From the NCBI RefSeq assembly GCF_000348905.1, contig NZ_AOFT01000002.1:1-64000 (forward strand): 64,000 bases of DNA, written 5' to 3'. The first letter of the stretch is position 1; each line of letters begins with the position of its first letter. This stretch comes from Bhargavaea cecembensis DSE10 (GTDB taxonomy: Bacteria; Bacillota; Bacilli; Bacillales_A; Planococcaceae). Under the pieces are notes generated by a model. The model was not told the DNA's origin, searched no databases, and worked only from the letters and a program-made list of their open reading frames with translations. The translations under genes and the position numbers were made by a program. Shown piece after piece: positions 35,745 through 44,700 of this stretch.

Positions 35745-36297
35745 CGCTATCAGGCCGGAGCTGCAGTTTTGCCGATCAGACATTTCGTCGGCTCAGCACA
35801 GCCATATGCGATTGGTTGGAAACGGTATCGGAGATCCGTCTCCGTCATGACTTGAATGGGATGTTTTCCTCCGCGGGGCAGACAGGAGGACAGGAGAGGG
35901 TATTGTGTGAAGAGTAATCCATTCCCGGCCAGTATTGCCTTGTGGCGGCACTTGGGAAGGATTGAAGCGTTGCGCTTGTTCGCTTGTGATGCAGCGGCTG
36001 TGCCCGGGATGGGCAGCCATCCTGCCATCGGCTGTAACGGCAGAATGAATCAACGTAAAATTCGGTGGTATGTGGCGGAAGCTGAGAAACGGGCGTAAAG
36101 CAACTCTGGTTCGTTGATATTCAACTTCCGGATTTTCAATCTTTTTTATCCATCTCCTTTTGAGGTGCGAAACATCTGATGGATGGTCCGTGCCTACAGG
36201 TGGAGGAATCTGCAATGTCCGGGCTGCTGTCCCTTCGCCGGATAACAGCACCGGTTCCCTAAAGGAATCATCAGTCAAGAGCAATGCTCCTTTCTCT
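35745..36297 (-). pseudogene. ribD: Decayed ribD remnant (deaminase/reductase)
   Basis: Between the FMN riboswitch and ribE, where Bacillus carries ribD (about 1.1 kb), only about 550 bp remain and no frame is intact. One minus frame (about 36045-35965) reads TLIHSAVTADGRMAAHPG and then ITSEQAQR, like the RibD reductase start (VTLKxAxSLDGKIAT...WITSEAAR). The continuation is in another frame: HKAILAGNGLLF then GGKHPIQVMTETDL (about 35955-35850), like HxSILVGVGTV...PVRVILDT. An AAAGGAG site and TTGACTGATGATTCC near 36285 may be the old start. The deaminase half is mostly missing, so the gene looks non-functional. Confidence 0.75.
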
Positions 36298-36333
36298 TGT
36301 TCGAATCGATCAGCCTTTGTGCTGCAAGCGCGC

Positions 36334-36362
36334 AAAAACCCCGTATCAGGTTCGATACGGGG
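36334..36362 (-). terminator. Riboswitch expression-platform terminator
   Basis: On the minus strand CCCCGTATC/GATACGGGG (9-bp perfect stem, 6-nt loop) is followed by five T. It lies 50 nt downstream of the FMN aptamer, as expected for FMN-induced termination. Confidence 0.9.
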
Positions 36363-36410
36363 CATGAAAGCATAGCTAAATAAACGTTGAACACAGGCGT
36401 GTTCAAACGC

Positions 36411-36549
36411 GGCTCCTTCTCCCATCCAGACTTTAACTGTCGGTCCCGGAGTTGCACCGGGTCCACCGTACGAATACGGGTCACGGACTGAGGGCATGTG
36501 CCCATCACCGCCGGCCGGGAATTTCACCCTGCCCCGAAGGATTGCCTAT
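36411..36549 (-). promoter_or_regulatory. FMN riboswitch (RFN element)
   Basis: The minus strand shows the conserved RFN core: CCTTCGGGGCAGGGTGAAA, TCCCGGCCGGCGGTGAT, the CCGACAG(T)TAAAGTCTGGATGGGAGAAGGA end, and variable stems between them. It binds FMN and stops transcription of the rib operon through the terminator at 36334-36362. Confidence 0.97.
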
Positions 36550-36563
36550 TCAAGTATGAAGTC

Positions 36564-36592
36564 ATTGTTTCACAATAAAACCGATCGTACAA
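36564..36592 (-). promoter_or_regulatory. Promoter of the riboflavin operon
   Basis: On the minus strand TTGTAC (36587-36592), a 17-bp spacer and AACAAT (36564-36569), placing the start just before the RFN element. Confidence 0.5.
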
Positions 36593-36644
36593 GAGGTAAT
36601 TTATGTTTCGGTATAATTGGACTAGAAGACAAATCATCAATTAT

Positions 36645-36674
36645 CAAAAAACCGGAAGGCGGATAGCCTTCCGG
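36645..36674 (-). terminator. Terminator of fabI
   Basis: CCGGAAGGC/GCCTTCCGG (9 bp, 5-nt loop) followed by six T on the minus strand, right after the fabI stop codon. Confidence 0.92.
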
Positions 36675-36687
36675 ACATATGGGCAAA

Positions 36688-37467
36688 TCACCCCATAATA
36701 TGATAGCCGCCATCAACGTAAATGACCTCGCCTGTAACGCCTGTTCCCATATTGGACAGCAGCGCGACGGTCATATCGCCGACTTCCCGCTGATCGACAT
36801 TCCGCTTGAGCGGCGCGGTCTCTTCAATCTGATGGAGGATCGTGTTGAACGAAGGGACCCCTTTTGCCGCAAGCGTACGGATGGCGCCTGCAGAAACCGC
36901 GTTTACGCGGATGCCCTCTTTGCCGAGATCGTTTGCCAGGTAGCGGACCGACGCTTCAAGTGCTGCCTTCGCAACGCCCATGACGTTGTAACCGTCGAGT
37001 ACACGCTCTGCACCGAGGTAGGTCATTGTGACGATCGCCCCGCCCTCGGACATGTACGGTTTCGCCTCCCGCGCAACCGCGACCAGTGAATAGGCGCTCG
37101 TGTCCTGTGCAAATGCATAGCCGTCACGGGACGTCTCGACAAAGTCACCTTTCAGGTCTTCCGCTTTTGCAAACGCAACAGAGTGGACGATTCCGTGGAT
37201 GGTGCCGACTTCCTCGCCGATGGCGCGGAAGGCTTCCCTGACGCTTTCATCATCATTCACGTCACACTGGACGATCATGCGTGCTTCGTATCCTTCCTTC
37301 TCGAGCGCCCGCTCCAGCTTTGTACGGGACCGCTCCTGGCGGTTCGTGAAGATCAGGTTCGCCCCTGTTTCATACAGTTGTTTGGCGACTCCCCATGCAA
37401 GGCTCCGCTCATTCGCTACGCCCATGATGACAATGTTTTTCCCTTCCAGTTTCAGCAGATCTCCCAT
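36688..37467 (-). CDS. fabI: Enoyl-[acyl-carrier-protein] reductase (NADH), FabI
   Basis: A 259-residue short-chain-dehydrogenase-type enoyl-ACP reductase that performs the last step of each fatty-acid elongation cycle. Seen: IVIMGVANERSLAWGVA (the FabI-type nucleotide-binding turn), the active-site pair in YLGAERVLDGYNVMGVAKAAL (Tyr-x6-Lys), and a C-terminal GEVIYVDGGYHIMG. Length is standard. GGGAGG precedes the ATG. It is monocistronic, with a FapR-like operator overlapping the start of transcription. Confidence 0.97.
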   Translation of the reverse strand: MGDLLKLEGKNIVIMGVANERSLAWGVAKQLYETGANLIFTNRQERSRTKLERALEKEGYEARMIVQCDVNDDESVREAFRAIGEEVGTIHGIVHSVAFAKAEDLKGDFVETSRDGYAFAQDTSAYSLVAVAREAKPYMSEGGAIVTMTYLGAERVLDGYNVMGVAKAALEASVRYLANDLGKEGIRVNAVSAGAIRTLAAKGVPSFNTILHQIEETAPLKRNVDQREVGDMTVALLSNMGTGVTGEVIYVDGGYHIMG

Positions 37468-37500
37468 TTCAAATTACCTCCCGGACATTAATACCAGTCG

Positions 37501-37527
37501 TTAGCATCTGGTGCTAAAGAAAGTATA
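37501..37527 (-). promoter_or_regulatory. FapR-like operator and -10 of fabI
   Basis: The palindromic site TTAGCACCAGATGCTAA (minus strand, 37501-37517) resembles the FapR box (TTAGTACC...TACTAA) that controls lipid-synthesis genes in Bacillales. A TATACT -10 (37522-37527) lies just upstream, so the operator overlaps the start site, as FapR sites do. Confidence 0.7.
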
Positions 37528-37560
37528 GCATAGGTCGGTGCAGCAGGGTGCAGTAGAATT

Positions 37561-37584
37561 AAAAAAGCACCGGAGACCCGGTGC
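37561..37584 (-). terminator. Terminator of the amidotransferase gene
   Basis: GCACCGG/CCGGTGC (7 bp, 4-nt loop) followed by six T on the minus strand. Confidence 0.92.
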
Positions 37585-37592
37585 ACAATTGA

Positions 37593-38321
37593 TCATGATT
37601 TGCTTTTCTTATATTCTGCAGCCGCATTGATAAATCCTTCAATGATGGATTTAGACGGCTCATGGCCCTTAAGTGCGAAGTTCTCCGGGTGCCACTGGGT
37701 TGCCAGGACAAACCGTTTATCAGTCATTTCGATCGCTTCCACGAGTCCGTCCGGTGACTGTGCCGCAATCTCCACGCCCTCCCCGACCGTCTTGATTCCT
37801 TGACTGTGGGAAGAGTTCACACGAGTCCGGCCTCCCGGGAACAATGGGGGGAGAATTTCACCGCCTGTGATTTCCACATGGTGGACCGGATGTTCCCGGC
37901 CATGCTCCTGCTTATGCTTGAGCGGCTCATCCAGCTGCTTCTCGATGCACTGGTAAAGCGTACCGCCGGTCATGACATTGAGCATCTGGGCACCGCGGCA
38001 TGTCCCGAAAAAGGGCATATCCCGCGCCAATACGTTTTTAATGACCGACGAATCAAATTCGTCCATCTCAAAATTGATCTGGCCGGTTTCGGGCATCGTT
38101 TCTTCCCCGTACAGGTTAGGATCGATATCCCAGCCGCCCGTCATGATGACGCCATCAACCAGGTCCAGGATGTCGTCCAGCTGATCGGAAGGGACAATCG
38201 GAATCATCAGCGGCAGTCCGCCTTCCTGGATGACAACCTCCGGATAGACGGGCTGCAGTTTATAGTCATAGAGATTCTCCTGCTGCTGTGCGGTAATGCC
38301 GATAATCGGTTTCATAGTCAT
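37593..38321 (-). CDS. Class I glutamine amidotransferase-like hydrolase (PuuD family)
   Basis: A 242-residue gamma-glutamyl-gamma-aminobutyrate hydrolase-type enzyme. The nucleophile Cys is in FFGTCRGAQMLNV near residue 110 and the His/Glu of the triad are in ATQWHPE near residue 212; MTGGWDIDPNLYGEE is the family's oxyanion region. It probably hydrolyses gamma-glutamyl amides in polyamine or related metabolism; substrate unknown. The start is 38321 or the ATG two codons later (38315); the ribosome binding site is poor. A GGAGGTACCTCC palindrome lies in its promoter region. Confidence 0.85.
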   Translation of the reverse strand: MTMKPIIGITAQQQENLYDYKLQPVYPEVVIQEGGLPLMIPIVPSDQLDDILDLVDGVIMTGGWDIDPNLYGEETMPETGQINFEMDEFDSSVIKNVLARDMPFFGTCRGAQMLNVMTGGTLYQCIEKQLDEPLKHKQEHGREHPVHHVEITGGEILPPLFPGGRTRVNSSHSQGIKTVGEGVEIAAQSPDGLVEAIEMTDKRFVLATQWHPENFALKGHEPSKSIIEGFINAAAEYKKSKS

Positions 38322-38376
38322 CAACTCTACTTTCTGCCAATTTAGGTTGTTTAAGAATAATATAAACACTGTTCCC

Positions 38377-38396
38377 TTTTGGAGGTACCTCCGAAA
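38377..38396. promoter_or_regulatory. Palindrome in the amidotransferase promoter region
   Basis: GGAGGTACCTCC (38381-38392) is a perfect 12-bp palindrome that extends as TTT.GGAGGTACCTCC.AAA with one mismatch per arm. A leftward TATATT -10-like hexamer lies about 22 bp away, so it would cover the -35 region. Operator candidate for an unknown regulator. Confidence 0.4.
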
Positions 38397-38438
38397 CTAG
38401 AAAAAATACCCTGATTCATCGGAATATTCTTGCGTCCG

Positions 38439-38467
38439 TTGACGCTCATTGTCGATTCATGTATATT
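38439..38467 (+). promoter_or_regulatory. Promoter of the cold-shock gene
   Basis: TTGACG (38439-38444), a 17-bp spacer and TATATT (38462-38467) on the plus strand, leaving a leader of about 50 nt. Confidence 0.85.
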
Positions 38468-38522
38468 GAAGGTTAGTTCCGGCCATGCTGGACAAAGACA
38501 TTTGCGCTTTGGAGGGATGGGC

Positions 38523-38732
38523 ATGTACCAGGGCAAGGTGAAATGGTTCAGCAATGAAAAGGGCTACGGCTTTATCGAACTCGATAATGGCGAGGACGTC
38601 TTCGTTCACCATACCGGGATCACCGGTGAAGGCTTCAGGACACTGGACGAAGGCGAAACCGTTTCGTTCGAAGTGGTGGAAGGCAACCGAGGTCCCCAAG
38701 CGGCAAATGTCGTGAGATTAGACGCACAATGA
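38523..38732 (+). CDS. Cold-shock-domain RNA chaperone (Csp family)
   Basis: A 69-residue single-stranded nucleic-acid-binding protein with the two RNP motifs KGYGFIEL and VFVHHTGI. It begins [16 protein letters not shown], typical of Bacillus CspB/CspD-like proteins that melt RNA structure in the cold. The ATG at 38523 has GGAGG 7 nt upstream. It is a monocistronic unit with its own promoter and terminator. Which Csp it corresponds to cannot be decided here. Confidence 0.95.
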   Translation: MYQGKVKWFSNEKGYGFIELDNGEDVFVHHTGITGEGFRTLDEGETVSFEVVEGNRGPQAANVVRLDAQ

Positions 38733-38740
38733 AATGAACA

Positions 38741-38774
38741 AATCCCGCTTTGCAAAGACGCAGAGCGGGATTTT
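38741..38774 (+). terminator. Terminator of the cold-shock gene
   Basis: AATCCCGCT/AGCGGGATT (9-bp stem) with a 14-nt loop and a TTTT tail. Confidence 0.8.
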
Positions 38775-38962
38775 CATTGGCCAAGCTTATTCAGTTCCGA
38801 ACCGAGGAAACGGAGCTGCTCCCCTACGGTGCAGTGTTTGATGCAGAAGCGGTGGGCAGTTGTCTTCCCCTTTTCCGTCCGAAGCTGTTTTTTCAAAAAG
38901 CAGCCGTCGCAATAACGGTCCAGCAATTCATCGATGTCCTGGATCAGGTCCATTTTATTCAA
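38774..38962 (-). CDS. Small zinc-finger protein, YpeQ-like
   Basis: A 62-residue protein with four cysteines in two pairs (RYCDGC near residues 17-22, and FCIKHC near 39-44), which fits a zinc-binding fold such as YpeQ of Bacillus. YpeQ neighbours RNase H-like genes in B. subtilis, and here an RNase H-like gene lies divergently upstream. The role is unknown; nucleic-acid binding is plausible. Confidence 0.7.
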   Translation of the reverse strand: MNKMDLIQDIDELLDRYCDGCFLKKQLRTEKGKTTAHRFCIKHCTVGEQLRFLGSELNKLGQ

Positions 38963-39060
38963 CAGCGTTCACTCCAGTTTGCTGATTCCCACATTGTACC
39001 GGCTTCCCGCTTCCTTTTCAAGCGGGCGGGTCGTACTGCCGAGATAGAGGAGGTGATCGG

Positions 39061-39447
39061 ATGCTCGAAGTCTATATAGACGGTGCGGCTGCAGGTAACC
39101 CTGGCCCTGCCGGCATCGGGGTGTATATCCGGGGCGAAGGAAAGGACTTGAAGGTGTCAGAGCCGATCGGAGAGCTGGATAACCATACGGCGGAATTCCG
39201 CGCACTTGTCAGGGGTGTCGAAGAAGCATCGAAACTGACAACCGGCATGGTCTCGGTCCGTTCGGATTCCAAGGCTGTCGTCAGCGCTGTCGAAAAGCGC
39301 TATGCGAAAAACCCTTTACATATGGATATGCTGAATCAGGTGCTCCAAATCGCGGACGAGTTTGATTTTTTCTTCATCAAGTGGATTCCCGACAGCCAGA
39401 ACCGGGCCGCCGATTCACTAGCCCGGGCCGCCATCCGCAGGAAGTGA
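39061..39447 (+). CDS. RNase HI-like protein (YpdQ/YpeP family)
   Basis: A 128-residue protein with the ribonuclease H fold of plant and Bacillus type. Acidic catalytic positions are visible: Asp in VYIDGAAAGNPGPAG near residue 7, Glu in TAEFRALVRGVE near 47, Asp in VRSDSKAVV near 70, and Asp in QNRAADSLARAA near 117. It probably degrades RNA in RNA:DNA hybrids, although Bacillus homologues of this short type have been reported weak or inactive. GGAGGTGATCGG precedes the ATG. Confidence 0.85.
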   Translation: MLEVYIDGAAAGNPGPAGIGVYIRGEGKDLKVSEPIGELDNHTAEFRALVRGVEEASKLTTGMVSVRSDSKAVVSAVEKRYAKNPLHMDMLNQVLQIADEFDFFFIKWIPDSQNRAADSLARAAIRRK

Positions 39448-39493
39448 TAATTAGTATGTCCCGGCTTTACAGGGTGAATTCGCAACTGAACAG

Positions 39494-39529
39494 AAAACGG
39501 CAGCCGATTCTATGCCGGCTGCCGTTTTT
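39494..39529. terminator. Bidirectional terminator
   Basis: CGGCAGCCG/CGGCTGCCG (9 bp) with AAAA and TTTTT flanks, between the convergent RNase H-like and phosphoesterase genes. The T tract overlaps the phosphoesterase stop codon region. Confidence 0.9.
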
Positions 39530-40127
39530 AATCGATGACTTTCATAAAAATGACTATCCCTGCATCGGAGTCATAAAGAACCCAGCTGCGGTCTCCGACG
39601 ACAGCACCGACATTGACGAATGTACGGCCTTTCGTGACGTCATATGGAATACCGAAGCCGACCTCTTCCACCTGGTTGTCGATGGAAAGGCCCGAATCAT
39701 GGCTGTGTCCAAAAAAGATTAGATCCGGTCCTGTCTCAGGAAATACGGGCATCCACGGATCTCCTCCCCACTCCCATTGATGTCCATGGATCACCTCGGC
39801 TTTTTCTTCGATTCGGAACCGCTCTTCCATCGTACGGATTCTCTGCAGAAGCGGCTCATCGGATTCGGTGATCTGTGCAATCCGGTCTTCCTGATTGCCC
39901 CGAACCGACGGGAATGTCAGCATGTCCATCAGCTCATCGGAATACAGCATGACGTCATCGAGCTTCCCGAACCGCTCAAATGGCGCCCTCTTTTTACTGA
40001 TGATGCATTCAAACAGATCACCGGTGCCGATCAGTTCGGCATCCGGTGCATGTTTTTGGATATCATTCAACACATCCCTCAGGTCCTCCACGGATGAATG
40101 GATATCTCCCAGTAGCGCATACCTCAT
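39528..40127 (-). CDS. Calcineurin-like metallophosphoesterase
   Basis: A 199-residue cytoplasmic phosphoesterase with the metal motifs GDIHSS near residue 7, GTGDLFE near 34, VRGNQED near 73 (GNxE variant of GNHE), VIHGHQWEW near 112 and FFGHSHDS near 137. It resembles YfcE/MJ0936-type phosphodiesterases. Its ATG overlaps the stop of the DUF421 gene (ATGA), so the two are translationally coupled. Substrate unknown. Confidence 0.88.
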   Translation of the reverse strand: MRYALLGDIHSSVEDLRDVLNDIQKHAPDAELIGTGDLFECIISKKRAPFERFGKLDDVMLYSDELMDMLTFPSVRGNQEDRIAQITESDEPLLQRIRTMEERFRIEEKAEVIHGHQWEWGGDPWMPVFPETGPDLIFFGHSHDSGLSIDNQVEEVGFGIPYDVTKGRTFVNVGAVVGDRSWVLYDSDAGIVIFMKVID

Positions 40128-40828
40128 TCTCTACCCCCAGCATCAGTCGTGTCGTCGTAGGTCCGGACATAGAAGCCCTCCGTCTCGGACCATTCACAAT
40201 AAAGGATTTTGTCCGTATCGTGGTATCCCAATTCAGCGAGCCGGTCATAGAGCCACTGCTTGCTCTTGCCGACCAGTTCAAGCATATCCTCTTTGATAAA
40301 TCCGCCATCTACGAGCAGGACGGATGGGTCTTCTTCTGGCTTATCTAACTTCAAGTCGCCGACGGTTGCCGGCTTGTACCTGGCATACGTGTTGATCGAG
40401 ACGGAACCGCCCGGCTCGATGATCAGGTCCTTCACCTCACGCAGCGAAAAAATGCCCTGTTGGCGAAGCATGATCCGGAGCTGCTCCATTTCCATCATAT
40501 TGCGGTCCATCCGCTTTGTGTTCAGCTTGCCGTCCTTGATGATATAGTCCGGTGTGCCCATTAGTACAATCCTTGCTTTGTCGGACTTCTCCGCGACTTT
40601 CTCAATCACAAAAACGATCAACCCGAATACAACCAGGGCAAAGATCAGCATCCAGATCGAGACTTTGTCATCATAGACGGATTCCTCCAGAATCCCTCCG
40701 AAGATGAGAAGATAGACGATATCAAACGGTGTCATCTCCGCAAGTTCCTTACGGCCTAGCAGGCGGATGATGGTAAGCAAAAATACAATTCCGATAACCA
40801 GTTTTCCGGTGATCAGCAAATAATCCAA
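40124..40828 (-). CDS. DUF421 membrane protein (YetF/YdfR-like)
   Basis: A 234-residue protein with three N-terminal transmembrane spans (about residues 5-22, 33-50 and 58-76) and a cytoplasmic DUF421/YetF domain. The typical MTPFDIVYLLIFGGILEESVYDD and EPGGSVS segments are present. Related Bacillus proteins are spore-germination or stress-linked, with unclear molecular roles. TTG at 40828 is the start, with GGAGGG 6 nt upstream. It is the first gene of a two-gene unit with the phosphoesterase. Confidence 0.88.
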   Translation of the reverse strand: MDYLLITGKLVIGIVFLLTIIRLLGRKELAEMTPFDIVYLLIFGGILEESVYDDKVSIWMLIFALVVFGLIVFVIEKVAEKSDKARIVLMGTPDYIIKDGKLNTKRMDRNMMEMEQLRIMLRQQGIFSLREVKDLIIEPGGSVSINTYARYKPATVGDLKLDKPEEDPSVLLVDGGFIKEDMLELVGKSKQWLYDRLAELGYHDTDKILYCEWSETEGFYVRTYDDTTDAGGRE

Positions 40829-40921
40829 GGCAATCCCTCCGTGACAATGATTCTTTCACTATCACGGTAGATACCCTGTTCCTATCTATTCAAATCTGGC
40901 ACAGTCTGCCAATGTACCGGA

Positions 40922-41749
40922 TCAGCCGTTTTCCTTCTCCACCGGATTGTCCGGATCACTTACCCAGTCACTGTAGCTTCCGACATAAAGGCGGAGGTTC
41001 TCCTGGCCGATATGGTCCAGCATGGCGAAAAGCGGTGCTGCCGTCACGCCGCTGCCGCAGTACACCGTTACTTTTTCATCACCGGCAACAGTTCCCCTGA
41101 GTGATTGTTCCGCTGTTTCCCCGGTATCGAAATAGCCTTCCTTCTTCAGGAGCGTCCAGTCGAAATTCCGGGCACCCGGGATGTGGCCGGCGACCGGGTC
41201 AAGCGGTTCATGCCTGCCAAGATAACGTTCGGCGGCACGGGCATCGAGCAGGACACCCTTCTCACGGCCTTGCGAAACGTCCTTTACGTCTTCCCGGGAC
41301 GCCAGGAGGTGTTCCTGCCAGTCCGGATTCACATCCGAAACCTGCGGACGGCAGGGCTCCGCATCAACCGGATAGCCGGCAGTCCGCAGGCCGTCAAAAC
41401 CTTCCTTCAGGATGAATGCCTGCGTGAAACCGCCATACCTGAGCAGGAAATAAGCCCGTGCGGCAAACGGTTCGCCTCCACCGTCATAAATCAGAATCCG
41501 GTCATTCAGGGACAGGCCGCTCCGCCGGAATAATTCCTCCAGCTGCTCCCGCGAAGGCATCGGGTGGCGTCCGCGGTCCGAGGCCATGTCCGACATGTCT
41601 TTTTCAAGATCCCAGTATACTGCACCTGCAATATGACCTTCTTCGTACGCTTTCCTCCCCGCTTCCGGGTCACTCAGCGAAAACCTGGCATCAATCAGCT
41701 TGTAATAGCCCTCCGACAGATCGTCCACCGACTTGAATACGTCCGTCAC
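40922..41749 (-). CDS. Sulfurtransferase, thiosulfate / 3-mercaptopyruvate type
   Basis: A 275-residue tandem-rhodanese enzyme. The N-terminal inactive rhodanese domain covers about residues 10-130, and the C-terminal domain carries the persulfide Cys in VYCGSGVTAAP near residue 231. The CGSGVT loop is closer to mercaptopyruvate sulfurtransferases than to thiosulfate-specific ones. It starts with GTG overlapping the stop of the dynamin-like gene (GTGA), so it is translationally coupled to it. The functional link between the two is unknown. Confidence 0.9.
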   Translation of the reverse strand: MTDVFKSVDDLSEGYYKLIDARFSLSDPEAGRKAYEEGHIAGAVYWDLEKDMSDMASDRGRHPMPSREQLEELFRRSGLSLNDRILIYDGGGEPFAARAYFLLRYGGFTQAFILKEGFDGLRTAGYPVDAEPCRPQVSDVNPDWQEHLLASREDVKDVSQGREKGVLLDARAAERYLGRHEPLDPVAGHIPGARNFDWTLLKKEGYFDTGETAEQSLRGTVAGDEKVTVYCGSGVTAAPLFAMLDHIGQENLRLYVGSYSDWVSDPDNPVEKENG

Positions 41750-44700
41750 CTGGATCCCTCCAATTCACAGATGGCTTCATAAACCTCTTTCCATTCCTGC
41801 AGATTGACCGTTTTTTCAAGCACTTCCCGCTCGGAAGCGATGCGGGCCAGCGCACCGCGCAGCAGATGCTGGCGAAGACCTTCCGCCTCCAGTTCCGTCC
41901 ATTGGGTGAAGTCTTCGATCATCCGCTTCTTCTCATTCTCCACGTAGGCCTCCGCATCCTTCCTCGCGGCTGCTTCAAGTGCATCCCGGAGCTTGTCACG
42001 CCCGCCCCCCTCGAAGAAGTCTTTGTCATTCTTATACAGACGGTTGACTGATGCGTGCTTTTCCGGTTCAGGATAAACTGCCGGGAATGCAAGGCTTGCC
42101 TTGTCCTCAGGCTCATACGGCGTCAGGGAGAACATGGCGTCCATGTCGCGGAGCTTCCGCTGCTCTTCGGTAAACCTCATTCCGAGCCGTCGGATGGTAA
42201 AGTTCATGAGCCTGAAGTCTGTGACCTTCATTTCCTGGACAATGTCGAACCCTACTGCATCCAGCGCTTCACTCAAAGCAATCGAGAGGGCTTCCTTGGA
42301 CGACTTGGCCGCGAAGGTCGCCGGGTTATAGGCTTCTCCGAAGAACTCATTAAAGCGGAAGAACACACGCTGAAGCACGTAGTACAGCAGCTCGTCCAGC
42401 TCGGCCCTGGAGTCGTTCAGAATGACCGGCGCAGCGGAATGTGCATAACGCTTCCGCAGTTCCTGCTCGAAACGCCGGAGCTCTTCCATCCGCTCGGTTT
42501 TTCTGGAGCGGTTCCGCTCGGTCCGCTCGATCAGTTCGCCGAGCCGCTCCGCGGTCTTGCGGCTTTCTTCATTAAGCGCCTGGACGGCCAGCCCGCTCAG
42601 TTCGTCACCGAGGAAGCGATGGAATGCTTCTTCGAACTCCGGCATGCCGGAACTATAATCTGCCTGTTCCTGCTTTTCTTTTAAAGCGTGGAGACTCGAG
42701 ATGCCGTAGAGGCGAGGGTTGCGGATGCCGAAGCGCTGGAGTTCGCCTCCGACATACTGCTTGACCATGTCCGCTTCCTCTTCGTTTGCCGCCAGGTCGA
42801 TCGCGTTGACGAGGAAGAACATTTTGTCCATCTCGAACGCATCCTTCACCCGGCCGAGCTGGATGAGGAATTCCCTGTCTGCCGCAGCGAATGCGTGATT
42901 GTAGTAAGTGACAAACAGAATCGCGTCCGCATTGCGGATGTACTCAAATGCGACATCGGTATGCCGCGCGTTGATCGAGTCCGCCCCCGGCGTATCGACA
43001 AGTGTGATGCCCCGGCGCGTCAGTTCGCAGTCATAATAGAAGTCGATCGATTCGACAAAACAGCTTCGGCTTTCATCGGCCACATACTTGCGGAATTCGT
43101 CTTCCTCCACATTGACCGTCTGGCCGAGCAGCATGCCGCGCTCCGGATACCCGTCGCGGAATGCGCGGATAAACGAGCGGTGCAGCTGCTTGCCGTCTTC
43201 GATGTCTTCCTTGCCGATTGCCTCGTCGGCCTGCCGGAACGCTTCATCAAGCGACCGGACAGTCATGCCTAGCTGGGCAAATGCGCGGGTGACGTCTTCC
43301 GTCATGGCGTCGGTTGATTTCAGGTGGATGTCTGCGGTTCCGCTTTCGTGATTGGCGCACGCAGGCCGGATCCGGTTGATCGCAGCAGTGGTCGGGTTCG
43401 GGGAAACCGGGAGCACCGATTCCCCGATCAGGGCATTGGAGAACGACGATTTCCCGGCACTGAAAGCGCCGAACAGGGCAATTGTGAAGTCCTGCTTGCC
43501 CAGCCGCCCGGCTTTCCGCATCAGGTAATCCGCTGTTTCCTGGAAGCCCGGGATCGGCCGTACTTTCTCGGCGATCAACGATGCCTGGCGGATAGCCCCT
43601 TCGGTGTCGACATGCCCGGTCTCTTCGCGCACGGACTCTTCTTCCGTACCGGCCTGTTCCTCTTCCCTTTCGGGTGCCATTGACGGGTCGAATTCAATGA
43701 CCGACTCCATCATCGTGCGTTCTCTGGCTTTCCAGTCTTCTTCGAGCACGCCGGCTTCCTTCATCAGTGCCGGGGCCGGTGAGCCAAGAGATTTACGGAA
43801 ATCGGCAATCTCAGCGTCAGCCTCTTCAATCGCACGGATCGCATCCGCTTTCCTGCCGAGCACGGATGACTGCTGGAGCTCGGAATCCGTCCGCTCGTTT
43901 GCCGCTTCGGCGATCCGGGCCGCCTGTTCGGCTTTCCATCCGTCGGTCTCCCGGATAAACCAGCGGATGGTGGACTGGCGCACCGATTCCGTGAAATTCA
44001 GGACCGTATCCCCGGTGACAAGAGCCCCCTGGGGCACCTGGCTCTCAATGACCGAAAGCGGCAGGCCGAAATCCATGCCGTCGATCCGGAGCGCTTCCTC
44101 GTCCGTCAGGAGCCCCGCTTCCCGGAGCGCCGTCTTCATCAGTCCGCGCAGATGGACCGATACTTGCGCATCCGCCGTTTTCCGGTATGTGGCGAGAACC
44201 GCATCAGCACGGCGCTGACGTTCTTCCTCGGTCTTTTTCCCGCTGAACAGGAAGCCGACCTTGAACGACTTGGACTGCGCTTCCAGATAATCCTTCATAA
44301 GATCGCGGACCTCAAACGGCATCAGGCCGGCGTTTTCCAGAAGGTCCTTCCGCTTGGACTCGAAATCGTCCTGCCAGCGCTCGGGCGACAGCAGCTCGAC
44401 CCGTCTCGTGGCATCAGCCGCTTCTTCCTTAATCTCTTCACGGCGCGCCCATTCCTCCTCGGACAAAACATCCGAATAGGTTGATTTCCGCTCTTCGCGC
44501 TCGTCCTCGAGGAACTTGATATGCTCATCGGCAAGCTTCCGGAGCGTGCCTTCGGCAGCCGCCTGGAGCGACTCCTCACGGTTATGGATGGACGTCGCGA
44601 CCAGTGACTTCACTTTCTCGAAGTCATTGTTCGGAAGGTCCGGTTCGCGAAGGGAGGTGAAGAAGATTCCTTTCGGATGGACGCCCCAGGAAGCGAATGA

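Noticed and set aside
35793-36527. A 244-codon minus-strand frame spanning the FMN riboswitch and the upstream part of the rib operon
   Set aside because: Its start lies inside the riboswitch aptamer and it reads through the riboswitch terminator. Only its end matches RibD, which is better explained as a pseudogene.
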